64,000 bases of DNA from JAAXHB01 sp965221635. GTDB lineage: Bacteria; Actinomycetota; Acidimicrobiia; Acidimicrobiales; Aldehydirespiratoraceae. The stretch covers positions 2,356,001 to 2,420,000 of the forward strand of contig OZ244902.1 of NCBI GenBank assembly GCA_965221635.1, read 5' to 3'. The notes under the pieces are model-generated. The model saw nothing but the letters and a program-made list of their open reading frames with translations. It was not told the origin of the DNA and did not search any database. Below, piece by piece: positions 1 through 8,000 of this stretch. The translations under genes were made by a program, and so were the position numbers. Every line of letters begins with the position of its first letter. Within the stretch, counting starts at the first letter, position 1.

Positions 1-640
1 GCGCGGTCATGTTGGTGAAACCGGCCACCGCGGTGGGCGTGAACGGCGCCTCGGAACCACCGGCGATCATGGCGTCGCAACGACCGTCGGCCACCAGGCG
101 CGCTGCGTTTCCCACTGCGTGGGTGCCCGCCGCGCACGCCGTCACCACGTTCTCCGACGGGCCGGTCCAGCCGTAGCGCATCGACAAGGTGGCGCTGCCG
201 GCGTTGGCCATCATCATCGGCACCAAAAAGGGCGACACGCGTCGCACGCCTTTCTCGCGCAGCACCTTGATCTGCTCCTCGAGGGTGGTGATCCCACCAA
301 CGCCGGTGCCGATCATGGCGCCGCAGCGGCTGTGATAGGCGCCGATGTCACCCGCCTGGGCCATCGCCTCGGACGCCGCCGCCACCACGAACTGGGTGAA
401 CGGGTCGGCGCGGCGAGCCTCCTTGGGACTGTCGAAGTACCGGCCCGGCTCGAAGTCGGTAACTCGCCGGTCACCAACGGGAGCGGCGCTGCAAAGCCCC
501 TCGAAGTAGGCCTCCGCGCCGATTCCGGCGGACGACACCACGCCAACTCCGGTCACCACCACACGGCGCCGACCGGCACAGTTCGGCCCGCTGCCGGGCC
601 CGCTGTCGCTCCCGCCGGGCCTTTCGGACTCCTCGGACAT
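1..640 (-). CDS. fabF: 3-oxoacyl-ACP synthase II (FabF), 3' part outside window
   Basis: This is the condensing enzyme that elongates acyl-ACP with malonyl-ACP in cytosolic type II fatty-acid synthesis. The first 213 codons are visible and read off the left edge. After a hydrophilic Ser/Gly-rich N-terminal stretch of about 25 residues, the thiolase fold starts at RRRVVVTGVGVVSS. The nucleophilic cysteine lies in VTACAAGTHAVGNA, close to the family pattern TACATGAHAIGDA. The catalytic histidines would lie beyond the edge. The ATG at 640-638 was chosen because it follows the acpP stop by 9 nt; no strong Shine-Dalgarno sequence is visible, so translational coupling to acpP is likely. The gene is last in the visible operon. 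The call is secure at family level; FabB and FabF cannot be told apart fully from the N-terminal part, but FabF is the usual actinobacterial form. Confidence 0.93.
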   Translation of the reverse strand, partial: MSEESERPGGSDSGPGSGPNCAGRRRVVVTGVGVVSSAGIGAEAYFEGLCSAAPVGDRRVTDFEPGRYFDSPKEARRADPFTQFVVAAASEAMAQAGDIGAYHSRCGAMIGTGVGGITTLEEQIKVLREKGVRRVSPFLVPMMMANAGSATLSMRYGWTGPSENVVTACAAGTHAVGNAARLVADGRCDAMIAGGSEAPFTPTAVAGFTNMTA

Positions 641-649
641 CGCGGGTGG

Positions 650-886
650 CTAGAGCTTCGAGGACACCAGGTCAAAGGCGGCGGCCACGGTGGCCACCCC
701 CTCAAGTTCCTCTTCGTCCACCTCGATGTCGAACTCTTCTTCGAGGGCCATCACCAACTCCACGATGTCGAGGCTGTCGGCATCAAGATCGTCGGCGAAG
801 TCGGCTTCGGGAACCACCTGGGACTCCTCCACCGAGAGCACCTCCACGGTGCACTTCTTGAACCGCTCGAACATGTCGTCGCTCAC
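650..886 (-). CDS. acpP: Acyl carrier protein
   Basis: This 78-residue acidic carrier holds growing acyl chains on a 4'-phosphopantetheine arm attached to the serine of DADSLDIVEL, the standard DSL site. Length and acidity match bacterial ACPs (about 77-82 aa). An earlier in-frame TTG at 952 would add 22 unsupported residues. The GTG at 886 was preferred because it is preceded at 5-nt spacing by AAGGAGG, the strongest ribosome binding site in the operon, which fits the high expression ACP needs. It lies 195 nt downstream of fabG, so it may also have its own promoter, although none is obvious. It is followed after 9 nt by fabF. Confidence in function is very high. Confidence 0.97.
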   Translation of the reverse strand: MSDDMFERFKKCTVEVLSVEESQVVPEADFADDLDADSLDIVELVMALEEEFDIEVDEEELEGVATVAAAFDLVSSKL

Positions 887-890
887 TGCG

Positions 891-899
891 TCCTCCTTT
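891..899 (-). promoter_or_regulatory. Strong Shine-Dalgarno site of acpP
   Basis: The minus strand reads AAAGGAGGA just before the GTG at 886. This near-perfect anti-16S match decides the acpP start over the upstream TTG at 952. Confidence 0.85.
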
Positions 900-1081
900 G
901 ACCCCTCACGGGTTGTGTCTTGGCGAATCGGGGGCGATTGGGCATTGCGCAATGTCTACCGGCGCAGCCCCCAAATGTTGCACGCCGATGCTGTCACCCT
1001 CAGATGCCGCGAACCTCTGGTGATGCCGTGCCCCTCGGGCCCAGCGGCCCTCACACGCATCAACTCTGGGGCCCGCGGCCC

Positions 1082-1834
1082 TCAGGCCATCGAGATGCCG
1101 CCGTCCACCGGCAACACCACGCCGGTCACGAAGCTCGCATCCTCGCTCACCAGGAACTCCACCGCGGCGGCGAGCTCGTCGGGTGTGCCCACTCGCTGCA
1201 CGGGCACCAGTCCAACGATGGCGTCGCGCTGGGAGTCGTTGAGCGCGCCGAGCATGTCTGTTTCCACCGGCCCGGGCGCCACCACGTTCACGGTTATGTT
1301 GCGCGAGGCGAGTTCCTTGGCCATCGAGCGGGCCAAACCGATCAGCCCGGCCTTGGACGCGGCGTAGTTGGCCTGACCGGGCTGACCGCCGATGCCCGAC
1401 ACCGACGAGATGAACACCATCCGTCCCCAGCGGCGCCTGGTCATGGTGCGAGCCACACGGCGTGCGATCCGAAATCCTCCGGTGAGGTTGGCGTCGAGCA
1501 CTTCGGCAAAGTCGTCGTCGGACATGCGCAACAGCAGCTTGTCGCGGGTGATCCCCGCGTTGGACACCAGGATCTCCACCGGCCCCAGCGCGGATTCCAC
1601 CTCGCTCACGGCTTCGTTCACGGAGTCGGCGTCGGTCACGTCACACTTCACGCTCACCAACCCCGCGGCCACGGCCGCCTCGGGAGGCTCGCCACGGCAC
1701 GTGATCGCCACTCGATGACCAGCCCGATGCAGGCGCAACGCCGTGGCCAGGCCTATGCCCCGATTGCCGCCGGTAACCAGAGCAACCCGCCCCGCCACGG
1801 CGGCCTCCGGCTGCGAGTCGTCGGTTCCGCTCAC
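1082..1834 (-). CDS. fabG: 3-oxoacyl-ACP reductase (FabG)
   Basis: This is an NADPH-dependent short-chain dehydrogenase that reduces 3-oxoacyl-ACP to 3-hydroxyacyl-ACP. In the 250-aa product the cofactor-binding TGGNRGIG is at about residues 21-28, the NAG motif at 92-94 and DANL (Asn116) follows. The catalytic Ser144, Tyr157 and Lys161 have the SxnYxxxK spacing (YAASK). The C-terminus GGISMA is typical of the family. The open frame extends to 1918, inside fabH, but the added residues are low-complexity Arg/His. The GTG at 1834 overlaps the fabH stop as GTGA, a coupled start, and gives the usual family length. Some SDRs near fab genes act on other substrates, but the operon context makes FabG the best call. 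Confidence 0.95.
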   Translation of the reverse strand: MSGTDDSQPEAAVAGRVALVTGGNRGIGLATALRLHRAGHRVAITCRGEPPEAAVAAGLVSVKCDVTDADSVNEAVSEVESALGPVEILVSNAGITRDKLLLRMSDDDFAEVLDANLTGGFRIARRVARTMTRRRWGRMVFISSVSGIGGQPGQANYAASKAGLIGLARSMAKELASRNITVNVVAPGPVETDMLGALNDSQRDAIVGLVPVQRVGTPDELAAAVEFLVSEDASFVTGVVLPVDGGISMA

Positions 1835-2751
1835 CAGCGCACCACGGTGGTGGCCCAGGTCATCCCCGCGCCGAATCCTGTCATCACCACGATCGTGCCC
1901 GGCGTGAGCGCGCCGCACTCATGCGCCTTGGCCATCGACAGCGGAATCGAAGCCGACGAGTTGTTGCCGGTGTACTCGATGGTGTTGTAAGTCTTCGAGA
2001 AGTCGATGCCGGTGCGTTTGCAGATCGCCTCGATGATGCGAATGTTGGCCTGATGGGCGATCAGCACGTCCACGTCGTCGGCGCTGAGTCCGGCGCGCTC
2101 AAGCGCCAGGAACACCGAGTTGGTCACGGCGCGCACCGCCACCTTGAACACTTCGCGTCCTTCCATCACGATCGTGGAGTCGTGCTCGCTGAACAGGATC
2201 GAACGTTGATGCCCATCCGCGCCCAGATCCCAGCCAAGCAAGGTGCGAGCGTCGGTGCGTTCCAGCACCACCGCCCCGCCCCCGTCGGCGAACAAGATGG
2301 CGGTGCCCCGGTCGTTCCAGTCGGTGATCGGCGACAACGCGTCCGCGCCGATCAGCAGCACCCGCCGCGGCCCGGCAACAGCGTCGATCATCGAGTTGGC
2401 CAGCACCCATCCGTAGGTGAACCCGGCGCACGCAGCGTTCACGTCCAACGCGCCACAGCTCAAGCCAAGCTCGGCGCTCACCGTTGTGGAACTTCCCGGT
2501 GTGCGCTGGTCGGGGGTGGTGGTGCTCAACATCAGCAGATCAATGTCGTCGGGGCCCACACCTGCGTTGGCCATGGCCTCACGCCCGGCTTCGATGCCGA
2601 GGGTTGTGGTGGGCCAGCCGATGCGCCGCTCACGTATGCCGGTGCGTTCACGGATCCACTCGTCGGTGGTGTCCATCATGGCGGCCAGGTCGTGGTTGGT
2701 CACCACCTTGGGAGGCAGCGCCGTTCCGATTCCGATTGCCCTTGCGCCCAT
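1831..2751 (-). CDS. fabH: 3-oxoacyl-ACP synthase III (FabH)
   Basis: This enzyme starts fatty-acid synthesis by condensing a short acyl-CoA with malonyl-ACP. The 306-aa protein carries the full catalytic triad: Cys108 in NAACAGFTYG, His233 in IAHQANIRIIE and Asn263 in TGNNSSASIP. The N-terminal ERTGIRERR segment is also diagnostic. In Gram-positive bacteria FabH primer choice sets the branched or straight chain type, which cannot be read here. It starts 7 nt after the fabD stop and its TGA overlaps the fabG GTG, so fabD-fabH-fabG form one tightly coupled transcript. Length is slightly below the common ~317 aa, with no missing motif. Confidence 0.96.
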   Translation of the reverse strand: MGARAIGIGTALPPKVVTNHDLAAMMDTTDEWIRERTGIRERRIGWPTTTLGIEAGREAMANAGVGPDDIDLLMLSTTTPDQRTPGSSTTVSAELGLSCGALDVNAACAGFTYGWVLANSMIDAVAGPRRVLLIGADALSPITDWNDRGTAILFADGGGAVVLERTDARTLLGWDLGADGHQRSILFSEHDSTIVMEGREVFKVAVRAVTNSVFLALERAGLSADDVDVLIAHQANIRIIEAICKRTGIDFSKTYNTIEYTGNNSSASIPLSMAKAHECGALTPGTIVVMTGFGAGMTWATTVVRW

Positions 2752-2758
2752 GGTGCTG

Positions 2759-3949
2759 TCAGCTTGTTCGCAGCCAGGCGATCGGCTGAGCCGCCGAGAC
2801 CCGCTCGCCGGTGATCGCCAGCACTCCCATCAACTCGCCGGCGAATGCGCTGCGCACATCGGTGGATCCCACCTGGCCGATCAGGTGACCCACCCCGATC
2901 TTCACCCCCGGCTGGGCGTCCTCGGCGGCTGTGAAGATCCCCGCCGCGGGGCTCACCACGAGCCGCTCGGTGGCGAACAGGTGCTCGCCCTCGATGGCCC
3001 CCGCGCCGTGGTGAGCGGCGTGTGAGTCGCTTGGAGGCGCCAGGGCTTCGAGCAGGCCGTCGAGGTCGTCGGGGGTTTGCACCGACAGCGGCTTGCGGCC
3101 CTTGAGGGTGCGTTTCACCAGCCCGCCGAGCACGTTGCCGGGCCCCAGTTCCACGAACGTGGCAAACCCGGCCTCGTCGAGGGCACGAAGAGTTTGACGC
3201 CACCGCACCGGGCTGGTGAGTTGCGCCTTCAACAACGCCGGCCACTGCTCCCCGCTGGGGTGATCACGGGCGTCCACGTTGGCGATCACCGTCCCGGCAG
3301 GATCACGAAACTCGGTGCGGTCGATGGCCTTGGTGAGCCGCTCACGCGCCGAAGCCATGAAAGACGTGTGGAACGCCCCGCCCACGCTGAGCGCCATGGC
3401 CCGCTTGGCGCCCAACTCCCGGGCCACGCCAATGGCAGCGTCGATGGCTTCGGGCTCGCCGGCGATCACCACCTGACCGGGCGCGTTGTGGTTGGCCAGC
3501 CACACATCACCACCGGCACGACTGCAGGCGATCTGCACGTCGTCGTCGCTGAGGCCGAGGATGGCGGCCATGGTTCCCTCACGCTCATCCGCGGCGGCTT
3601 GCATGGCGTTGCCCCGTTCGGTCACCAACGCCACCGCGTCGGCAAAATCGAGGATCCCCGAAGCGGTGAGCGCCGAGTACTCGCCCAGGCTGTGCCCCAC
3701 ATGCCCGGCGGCCTCGGCGCCCAGGCGGGACACACCGTCGAGGGCCACCATCGACATCACGAAAGTTGAAAGCTGGCTGTTGCGGGTTTCGGTGAGCTCG
3801 GAAGCGTCCGCGCTCAACAGCAGCCGCTCAACGTCACGCCCGGAGGCTTCGGATGCCTCGCCGACCAGTTCCCAGGACGGGTGGTCAACCCAGGGTTCGC
3901 CCATGCCGGGCCGTTGCGATCCTTGGCCCGGGTACATGAAGACGATCAT
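2759..3949 (-). CDS. fabD: Malonyl-CoA:ACP transacylase with C-terminal lipoyl/biotinyl-like domain
   Basis: This enzyme moves malonyl groups from CoA to ACP to supply FabF and FabH. The transacylase domain occupies about residues 1-300: the GQGSQ oxyanion loop at 8-12, nucleophile Ser87 in GHSLGEY, Arg112 for the malonyl carboxylate and His194 in GAFHTSFM. At 396 aa it is about 90 residues longer than classic FabD. The extra C-terminus (about 320-396), with LVVSPAAGIF, a central IGQVGSTDVRSAF and a closing GERVSAAQPIAWLR, reads like the hammerhead fold of biotin/lipoyl carriers. The modified lysine (MKM or DKA type) is absent, so it is unlikely to carry a prosthetic group. The ATG at 3949 has AAGGGG about 9 nt upstream. 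It is the first gene of the operon. FabD itself is certain; the extra domain is inferred from pattern. Confidence 0.93.
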   Translation of the reverse strand: MIVFMYPGQGSQRPGMGEPWVDHPSWELVGEASEASGRDVERLLLSADASELTETRNSQLSTFVMSMVALDGVSRLGAEAAGHVGHSLGEYSALTASGILDFADAVALVTERGNAMQAAADEREGTMAAILGLSDDDVQIACSRAGGDVWLANHNAPGQVVIAGEPEAIDAAIGVARELGAKRAMALSVGGAFHTSFMASARERLTKAIDRTEFRDPAGTVIANVDARDHPSGEQWPALLKAQLTSPVRWRQTLRALDEAGFATFVELGPGNVLGGLVKRTLKGRKPLSVQTPDDLDGLLEALAPPSDSHAAHHGAGAIEGEHLFATERLVVSPAAGIFTAAEDAQPGVKIGVGHLIGQVGSTDVRSAFAGELMGVLAITGERVSAAQPIAWLRTS

Positions 3950-3980
3950 CGGCGATTTCCCCTTGGTTGCCTACCCGCAA

Positions 3981-4011
3981 ACTCTGCGGCATCCAGATTG
4001 AGCGTTGTCAA
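3981..4011 (-). promoter_or_regulatory. Candidate promoter of the fab operon
   Basis: On the minus strand a perfect TTGACA lies at 4011-4006, inside the small palindrome CGTTGACAACG. The best -10 is a weak CAGAGT at 3986-3981 with a long 19-nt spacing. The TTGACA is convincing but the -10 is not. The rest of 3950-4260 holds no gene; open frames there are low-complexity. Confidence 0.35.
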
Positions 4012-4217
4012 CGTTGCGTAAGCGGAACATGGTACGCGTGGCCACGGTGCGTTGAGGGGTTCAGCCCGCGCGCCGGTGGCCCGGCCGTTCGCCGTGATGG
4101 TTCAGACTCACCGAACCCGCCGGAGGTTTCATACGCAACCCGCCGCGGCGCCCCGGCTGCCCGCCCAGAGCGCCCCGGGCAGCCCGCCAAGATGCCAAAG
4201 GCGTGCCGTGTAGAGCG

Positions 4218-4244
4218 TTGCCCACGCCCTGCGGCAGGGATAAT
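4218..4244 (+). promoter_or_regulatory. Candidate promoter of tRNA-Leu
   Basis: TTGCCC at 4218-4223 and GATAAT at 4239-4244 (5 of 6 to the -10 consensus) precede the tRNA by 17 nt. The 15-nt spacer is short, so the -10 is the firmer part. Confidence 0.45.
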
Positions 4245-4260
4245 CTGGCGGCTTCACCAA

Positions 4261-4344
4261 GCCCGGATGGCGGAATTGGCAGACGCAGCGGACTCAAAAT
4301 CCGCCGCCCGTGAGGGTGTGAGGGTTCGAGTCCCTCTCCGGGCA
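4261..4344 (+). tRNA. tRNA-Leu (anticodon CAA)
   Basis: This is an 84-nt class II tRNA. The acceptor arms GCCCGGA and TCCGGGC pair perfectly and the D arm contains AATTGGCAGACGC. The anticodon stem GCGGA/TCCGC encloses the loop CTCAAAA, giving anticodon CAA, which reads UUG. The long variable arm and the T loop GGTTCGAGTCC are typical of tRNA-Leu. The 3' CCA is not encoded exactly: CCCA follows discriminator A. It is the last housekeeping gene before the giant surface-protein region. Confidence 0.96.
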
Positions 4345-4352
4345 CCCACTCC

Positions 4353-4368
4353 GGCGCCTTCGGGCGTC
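4353..4368 (+). terminator. TTCG hairpin after tRNA-Leu
   Basis: GGCGCC-TTCG-GGCGTC forms a 6-bp stem (one G-U pair) with a very stable tetraloop 8 nt after the tRNA. There is no T tract, so it may be a weak terminator or a tRNA 3'-processing boundary. A counterpart hairpin sits at 12823-12838 before the duplicated promoter. Confidence 0.4.
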
Positions 4369-4373
4369 ACCGC

Positions 4374-4388
4374 TACACTCCGCGGCGG
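4374..4388 (+). promoter_or_regulatory. Leaderless promoter (TACACT, then GTG)
   Basis: The -10 box TACACT (4374-4379) ends 8 nt before the GTG at 4388, so transcription should start at or next to the start codon. This is the leaderless arrangement common in Actinobacteria. The same block (TACACTCCGCGGCGGTG) recurs at 12853-12869 before the ANTAR gene. Confidence 0.65.
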
Positions 4389-4390
4389 TG
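4383..4390 (+). repeat. 8-bp direct repeat CGGCGGTG flanking the coiled-coil gene (left copy)
   Basis: CGGCGGTG spans the start of the coiled-coil gene and recurs at 4679-4686 across its end. Deletion between the two would join the promoter directly to GTGAGCGACGCG, which is exactly the arrangement seen at 12853-12878. Confidence 0.8.
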
Positions 4391-4687
4391 CCTTCAGAGC
4401 GTGACCGCATCGAGCAGCGTCTCCGCCGACTGAGCCGACTCCTGTCAAAGTCACGCGAGGATCTGCGTGTAGCCAATGAGCAGTTGGGCCCGCTGCAGGA
4501 GGCAGCGGAGGATTTGCGGGTGCGTGCCCTTGTGTCGGATTCTCCGCTGTACGGCCGCCTGCAAAAGCGCGCGGAGCGTCATGTGCAACGCCTTGAGGCC
4601 CACCGCAACGAACTGCGTGCGCGTGTGGGCAACTTCGAGGCCGAACAGAACGAACTGCTCGACAGGCTTCTCGAGGCCCGGCGGTGA
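4388..4687 (+). CDS. Small coiled-coil protein of unknown function
   Basis: This is a 99-aa highly charged protein with no signal peptide or membrane segment. Almost the whole chain is helical with Leu/Arg/Glu heptads (for example RIEQRLRRLSRLLSK near the start and EAEQNELLDRLLEARR at the end), broken only by a short SDSPLYG segment near residue 55. It should form a dimeric or oligomeric cytosolic coiled coil. The GTG start is set by the leaderless promoter 8 nt upstream. Its TGA overlaps, as GTGA, the GTG of the 18-codon ANTAR remnant, so it was probably once co-transcribed and coupled with that regulator. I do not recognise the family. The promoter, start and coupled end all support a real gene rather than a chance frame. 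Confidence 0.65.
   Translation: MPSERDRIEQRLRRLSRLLSKSREDLRVANEQLGPLQEAAEDLRVRALVSDSPLYGRLQKRAERHVQRLEAHRNELRARVGNFEAEQNELLDRLLEARR
4679..4686 (+). repeat. 8-bp direct repeat CGGCGGTG flanking the coiled-coil gene (right copy)
   Basis: This is the partner of the repeat at 4383-4390. It overlaps the end of the coiled-coil gene and the GTG of the regulator remnant. Confidence 0.8.
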
Positions 4688-4746
4688 GCGACGCGTCCAC
4701 CAGGTGGGCAGCCAACGAGATCCGCGCCGGTCGCCTGCACCCCTGA
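4684..4746 (+). pseudogene. Internally deleted remnant of an ANTAR response regulator
   Basis: This open frame of 20 sense codons plus stop reads VSDAST followed by RWAANEIRAGRLHP. Its first four residues match the start (VSDA) and its last fourteen match the end (RWVANEILAGRLHP) of the intact ANTAR regulator at 12867-13529. The roughly 200 residues between are missing. In the intact gene AGCGACGC occurs at 12870-12877 and again at 13471-13478. Deletion between those two sites, with one extra G, gives this remnant in frame. Neither the receiver domain nor the ANTAR core survives, so no regulatory function is expected, although it may still be translated by coupling to the gene before it. Confidence 0.75.
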
Positions 4747-4922
4747 TCACCCCCAAGGGTCGCCCGGCTGGGCGGGAGCGGCCCATCACCGCAGCGGGCG
4801 CAACTGCAAGCCCGCCGCCGCCCTGCATTCCTGTGGCTTGTGGCTATTTCCCTGGCGCTTGTGACCTCTGCACACGGTGCTCCTGGGCGCCAAACGGCAT
4901 CGGTGGCGTTCGCCACGACTCG

Positions 4923-4928
4923 TAGAAT
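4923..4928 (+). promoter_or_regulatory. Candidate -10 box of giant gene 1
   Basis: TAGAAT lies 95 nt before the ATG at 5024, matching the position and flank (then CTGCCGATGTG) of TACAAT before gene 2. No good -35 is seen. A 6-bp inverted repeat, GTGGCG-TT-CGCCAC (4903-4916), lies just upstream and could be an operator. The rest of 4747-5023 holds no gene. Confidence 0.5.
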
Positions 4929-5023
4929 CTGCCGATGTGCCTGGTGTAGCCATTGCACGCCCAAAGACACCTCATGCAAACAAGCAACACAGCTTTTATT
5001 CGTCTCAATTCATAGGACACCAA

Positions 5024-8000
5024 ATGATCCCACAGTCCAGTAGATCACTCAACCGGTTGGTGGTAGGCGTCATCCTCGCGCTCGTGGCGATGGTGCTCCA
5101 TCCAGCGGCCGCCGGCGCCCAGGTGCGCACGGGTCCGCCTGTGCCACCGACGATCACCAGCGTGGTGCCGGGCGACGAGCCGCACCAGCTGATCGTCACG
5201 TTCGACTGGATGGCCTCCGATTGCCCCATCACAGGTCCCGGTTACGGCTATGAGGTCTTCTACTGGAAGAACGAGCCTGGTGTGGAGCAACGTTCCGTGT
5301 ACGAGGTGTCGCTTCCTCCACCCTCGGGTCCCACCTCCAACCCGAATGGGGGCCCCAACGACTCAACCAGCGGCGCCTACGAGGTCATCAAGGACTTCGG
5401 GCAGAACTCCATCACCGGTGAGAGCTTCAAGATTCACGTCAATGGTGGTCGCATCAGGTATCCCAGAGACGGAGGCGCTCCGATTGTGTCGAACATCACC
5501 GGTCAGCTGGGCGTGAAGCTGGATCCGGTGGAGTACAACGTGGCCGTCCAGGTGTTTGGTGCTTGTGACTGGAGCCGCAGCGACAACAGCAACGTTGTCA
5601 CCGCCACCCCTGTGGCAGCCGAGTTGGAACTGTCCGAGTCGAGTCTCGCGGTGGTTGAGGGCGCAAGCAGCGACCTCTCGGTGAACCTCAATTCCAAGCC
5701 ATCACAAGATGTGACGGTGAGCGTCACCAGCAGCGACACCAACGCGGCCACCGTCAGCCCTGCCACAGATCTCACCTTCACGCCCGACAACTACAACACC
5801 CCACAGACGGTCACGGTCAGCGGCGTGAACGACACCGATCTCACCGACGAGAGCGCCACCGTCACCGTGGAGGCCTCCAACGGTCTCTTCGATGGGATCA
5901 CCGAAACTGTGAGCGTCACGGTCACCGATGATGACGCTCCCAGGCTGGTGGTCACGCCGTCAACGGTCTCGCTCACCGAAGGCGGCGCCGGCAGCACGTT
6001 CAGCGTGGCGTTGGGCACTCAACCCACCGCTGATGTCACGGTGAGCGTGTCCAGCGGGGATGCAGGCGCCGTGACGGCTTCAACCACACCCACGCCGCTC
6101 ACGTTCACCGCCCAGAACTACGCCACGCCACAGAACGTGACGGTTGCGCCGGTGGACGACACTGACGCGGCCGACGAATCGGTTGCGGTGACCTTGACGG
6201 CGTCCGGTGGGGACTACGCCGGCGTCATCGGCAGCGCCACGGTGAACGTCGCCGACAACGACTCTGCAGCCTTGACGATCTCTCCCACAATGGTCACCGT
6301 CACCGAGGGCAGCGCCACCGGGCCCACCTTCACGGTGGCCTTGGCCACACCCCCCACAGGACCGGTAACGGTGGGACTCACCAGCACCAACCCGGGCGCG
6401 GCGACCGTGAGTCCCGCAAGCCTGGCGTTCACCACCACCAACTATCTCACCGGCCAGACCGTCACGGTGATGCCCGAGGACGACATCGACGCAGCCAACG
6501 AGTACGTCCCGATCATGGTGTCCGCGTCCGGTGGTGAGTACAACGGCGTCACCGGCGCTGTGGGGGTGACGGTCAACGACGACGAAACCGCGGCCTTCAC
6601 CTTGTCCGCCGACTCCTTGTCGATCACCGAGGGCGACACCGCCGGGGCGACCCTGTCGGTGAGCCTCACCTCGCCGCCCACACAGACGGTCACCGTGGAC
6701 TTCACAAGCTCAGACGCCGACGCCTTGGCCTTCAGCCCCTCCACCCTCACCTTCACGCCCTTCAACTACTCCACCGCACAAGACGTCACCGTCACAGCAC
6801 CAAACGACGCCGACGCCGCTGACGAAACGCTCACCGTCACTGTTGGTGCTTCCGGTGGTGAGTACGGAACGGTCACGGGCACCGTTGGCGTCACCGTCGA
6901 CGACGACGAAACGGCAGGCCTCAACTTGTCCGCGTCGTCGTTGCAGCTCACCGAGGGTGGCTCCGCAGGCACGTTCACGGTCGCATTGACCACCGCACCC
7001 ACCGGGAACGTCTCGGTGGACATCACCAATCCCGACGCCACTGCGGTCACGGTGAGCCCGGCCAGCCTCAACTTCACGAGTTCAAATCACTCGACAGCCC
7101 AGACGGTCACGGTCACACCGCTGAGTGACGCTGACGGCAACTCCGAAAACGTGGACATCTCGTTGACCGCGAGTGGTGGTGAGTACAGCGGCGCTACTGG
7201 CACCGTGGCCGTGTCGGTCAGCGACGACGACGTGGGTTACGAAGTCTCCGTGTCCTCCCTGACTTTGACCGAGGGCGGCACAGCAGCCACGTTCACAATC
7301 GCGTTGAACACCCAACCGACCACCCAGTCCGCCACCGTGAACCTGGCAAGCGATGACACGAGCATCGTCACCGTGAGTCCGGCTTCGGTGCTCTTCAACC
7401 AGTCAAATTACGGCACTCCTCGCACGGTGACGGTAACCGCCGTGAACGACCAGGTCGTTGGCGACAGGACGACAAGCGTTCGGTTGGTGGGAGTCGGCGG
7501 GAATTACGCCGCCATCAGCGGCAGCGTCGGCGTGACCGTCGAGGATGACGACGCCGCGCTCAACTTGTCCGCGAGTTCTGTCTCGCTCACCGAGGGTGGA
7601 GACGCCCAGACGGTCACTGTGGCGCTGGCGGCTGCCCCAACCGGCAATGTCACAGTTTCCCTGGCGAGCGACGACACGGACGCAGCCACAGTTTCGACCT
7701 CCCCGTTGACCTTCACCACCAGCAACTGGAACACCGCGAAGCCGGTCACGGTCACCCCGGTGGACGACAACGACGCCACCAACGAGACGGTCACGGTGAG
7801 CCTGTCGGCTTCGGGCGGCGGTTACGACGACGTGTCCGAAACGGTCACGGCAACCGTTGCCGACGACGACAGTCGAGGACTGACCCTCTCGCCAACGTCG
7901 CTGTCGATGAACGAGGGCGACACGGCGACCTTCACGGTGGCGTTGGCAACTGCGCCGACCGCGCCGGTCACCGTGAGTGTCACCAGCCCTGACCTGTTCG

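Noticed and set aside
119..2814. Plus-strand ORFs opposite fabF, acpP, fabG and fabH
   Set aside because: The complementary strand encodes clear fatty-acid enzymes with intact catalytic motifs; the plus frames are Arg/His/Gly-rich shadows.
4061..4345. Minus-strand ORF starting MPGEGLEPSHPHG over the tRNA
   Set aside because: This is the familiar false protein made by translating the antisense of a tRNA.
4261..4350. tRNA-Leu as an attachment site for an integrated element
   Set aside because: Only a few bases at the tRNA 3' end (GGCACCC) recur at 12820-12826, and no integrase is seen; this fits the tandem duplication edge better than an att site.
4877..5023. Upstream extension of giant gene 1 to a TTG/GTG-type start
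   Set aside because: The added residues precede a perfect signal peptide, cross the promoter-like TAGAAT, and are not conserved in gene 2; the ATG at 5024 has AGGA upstream.
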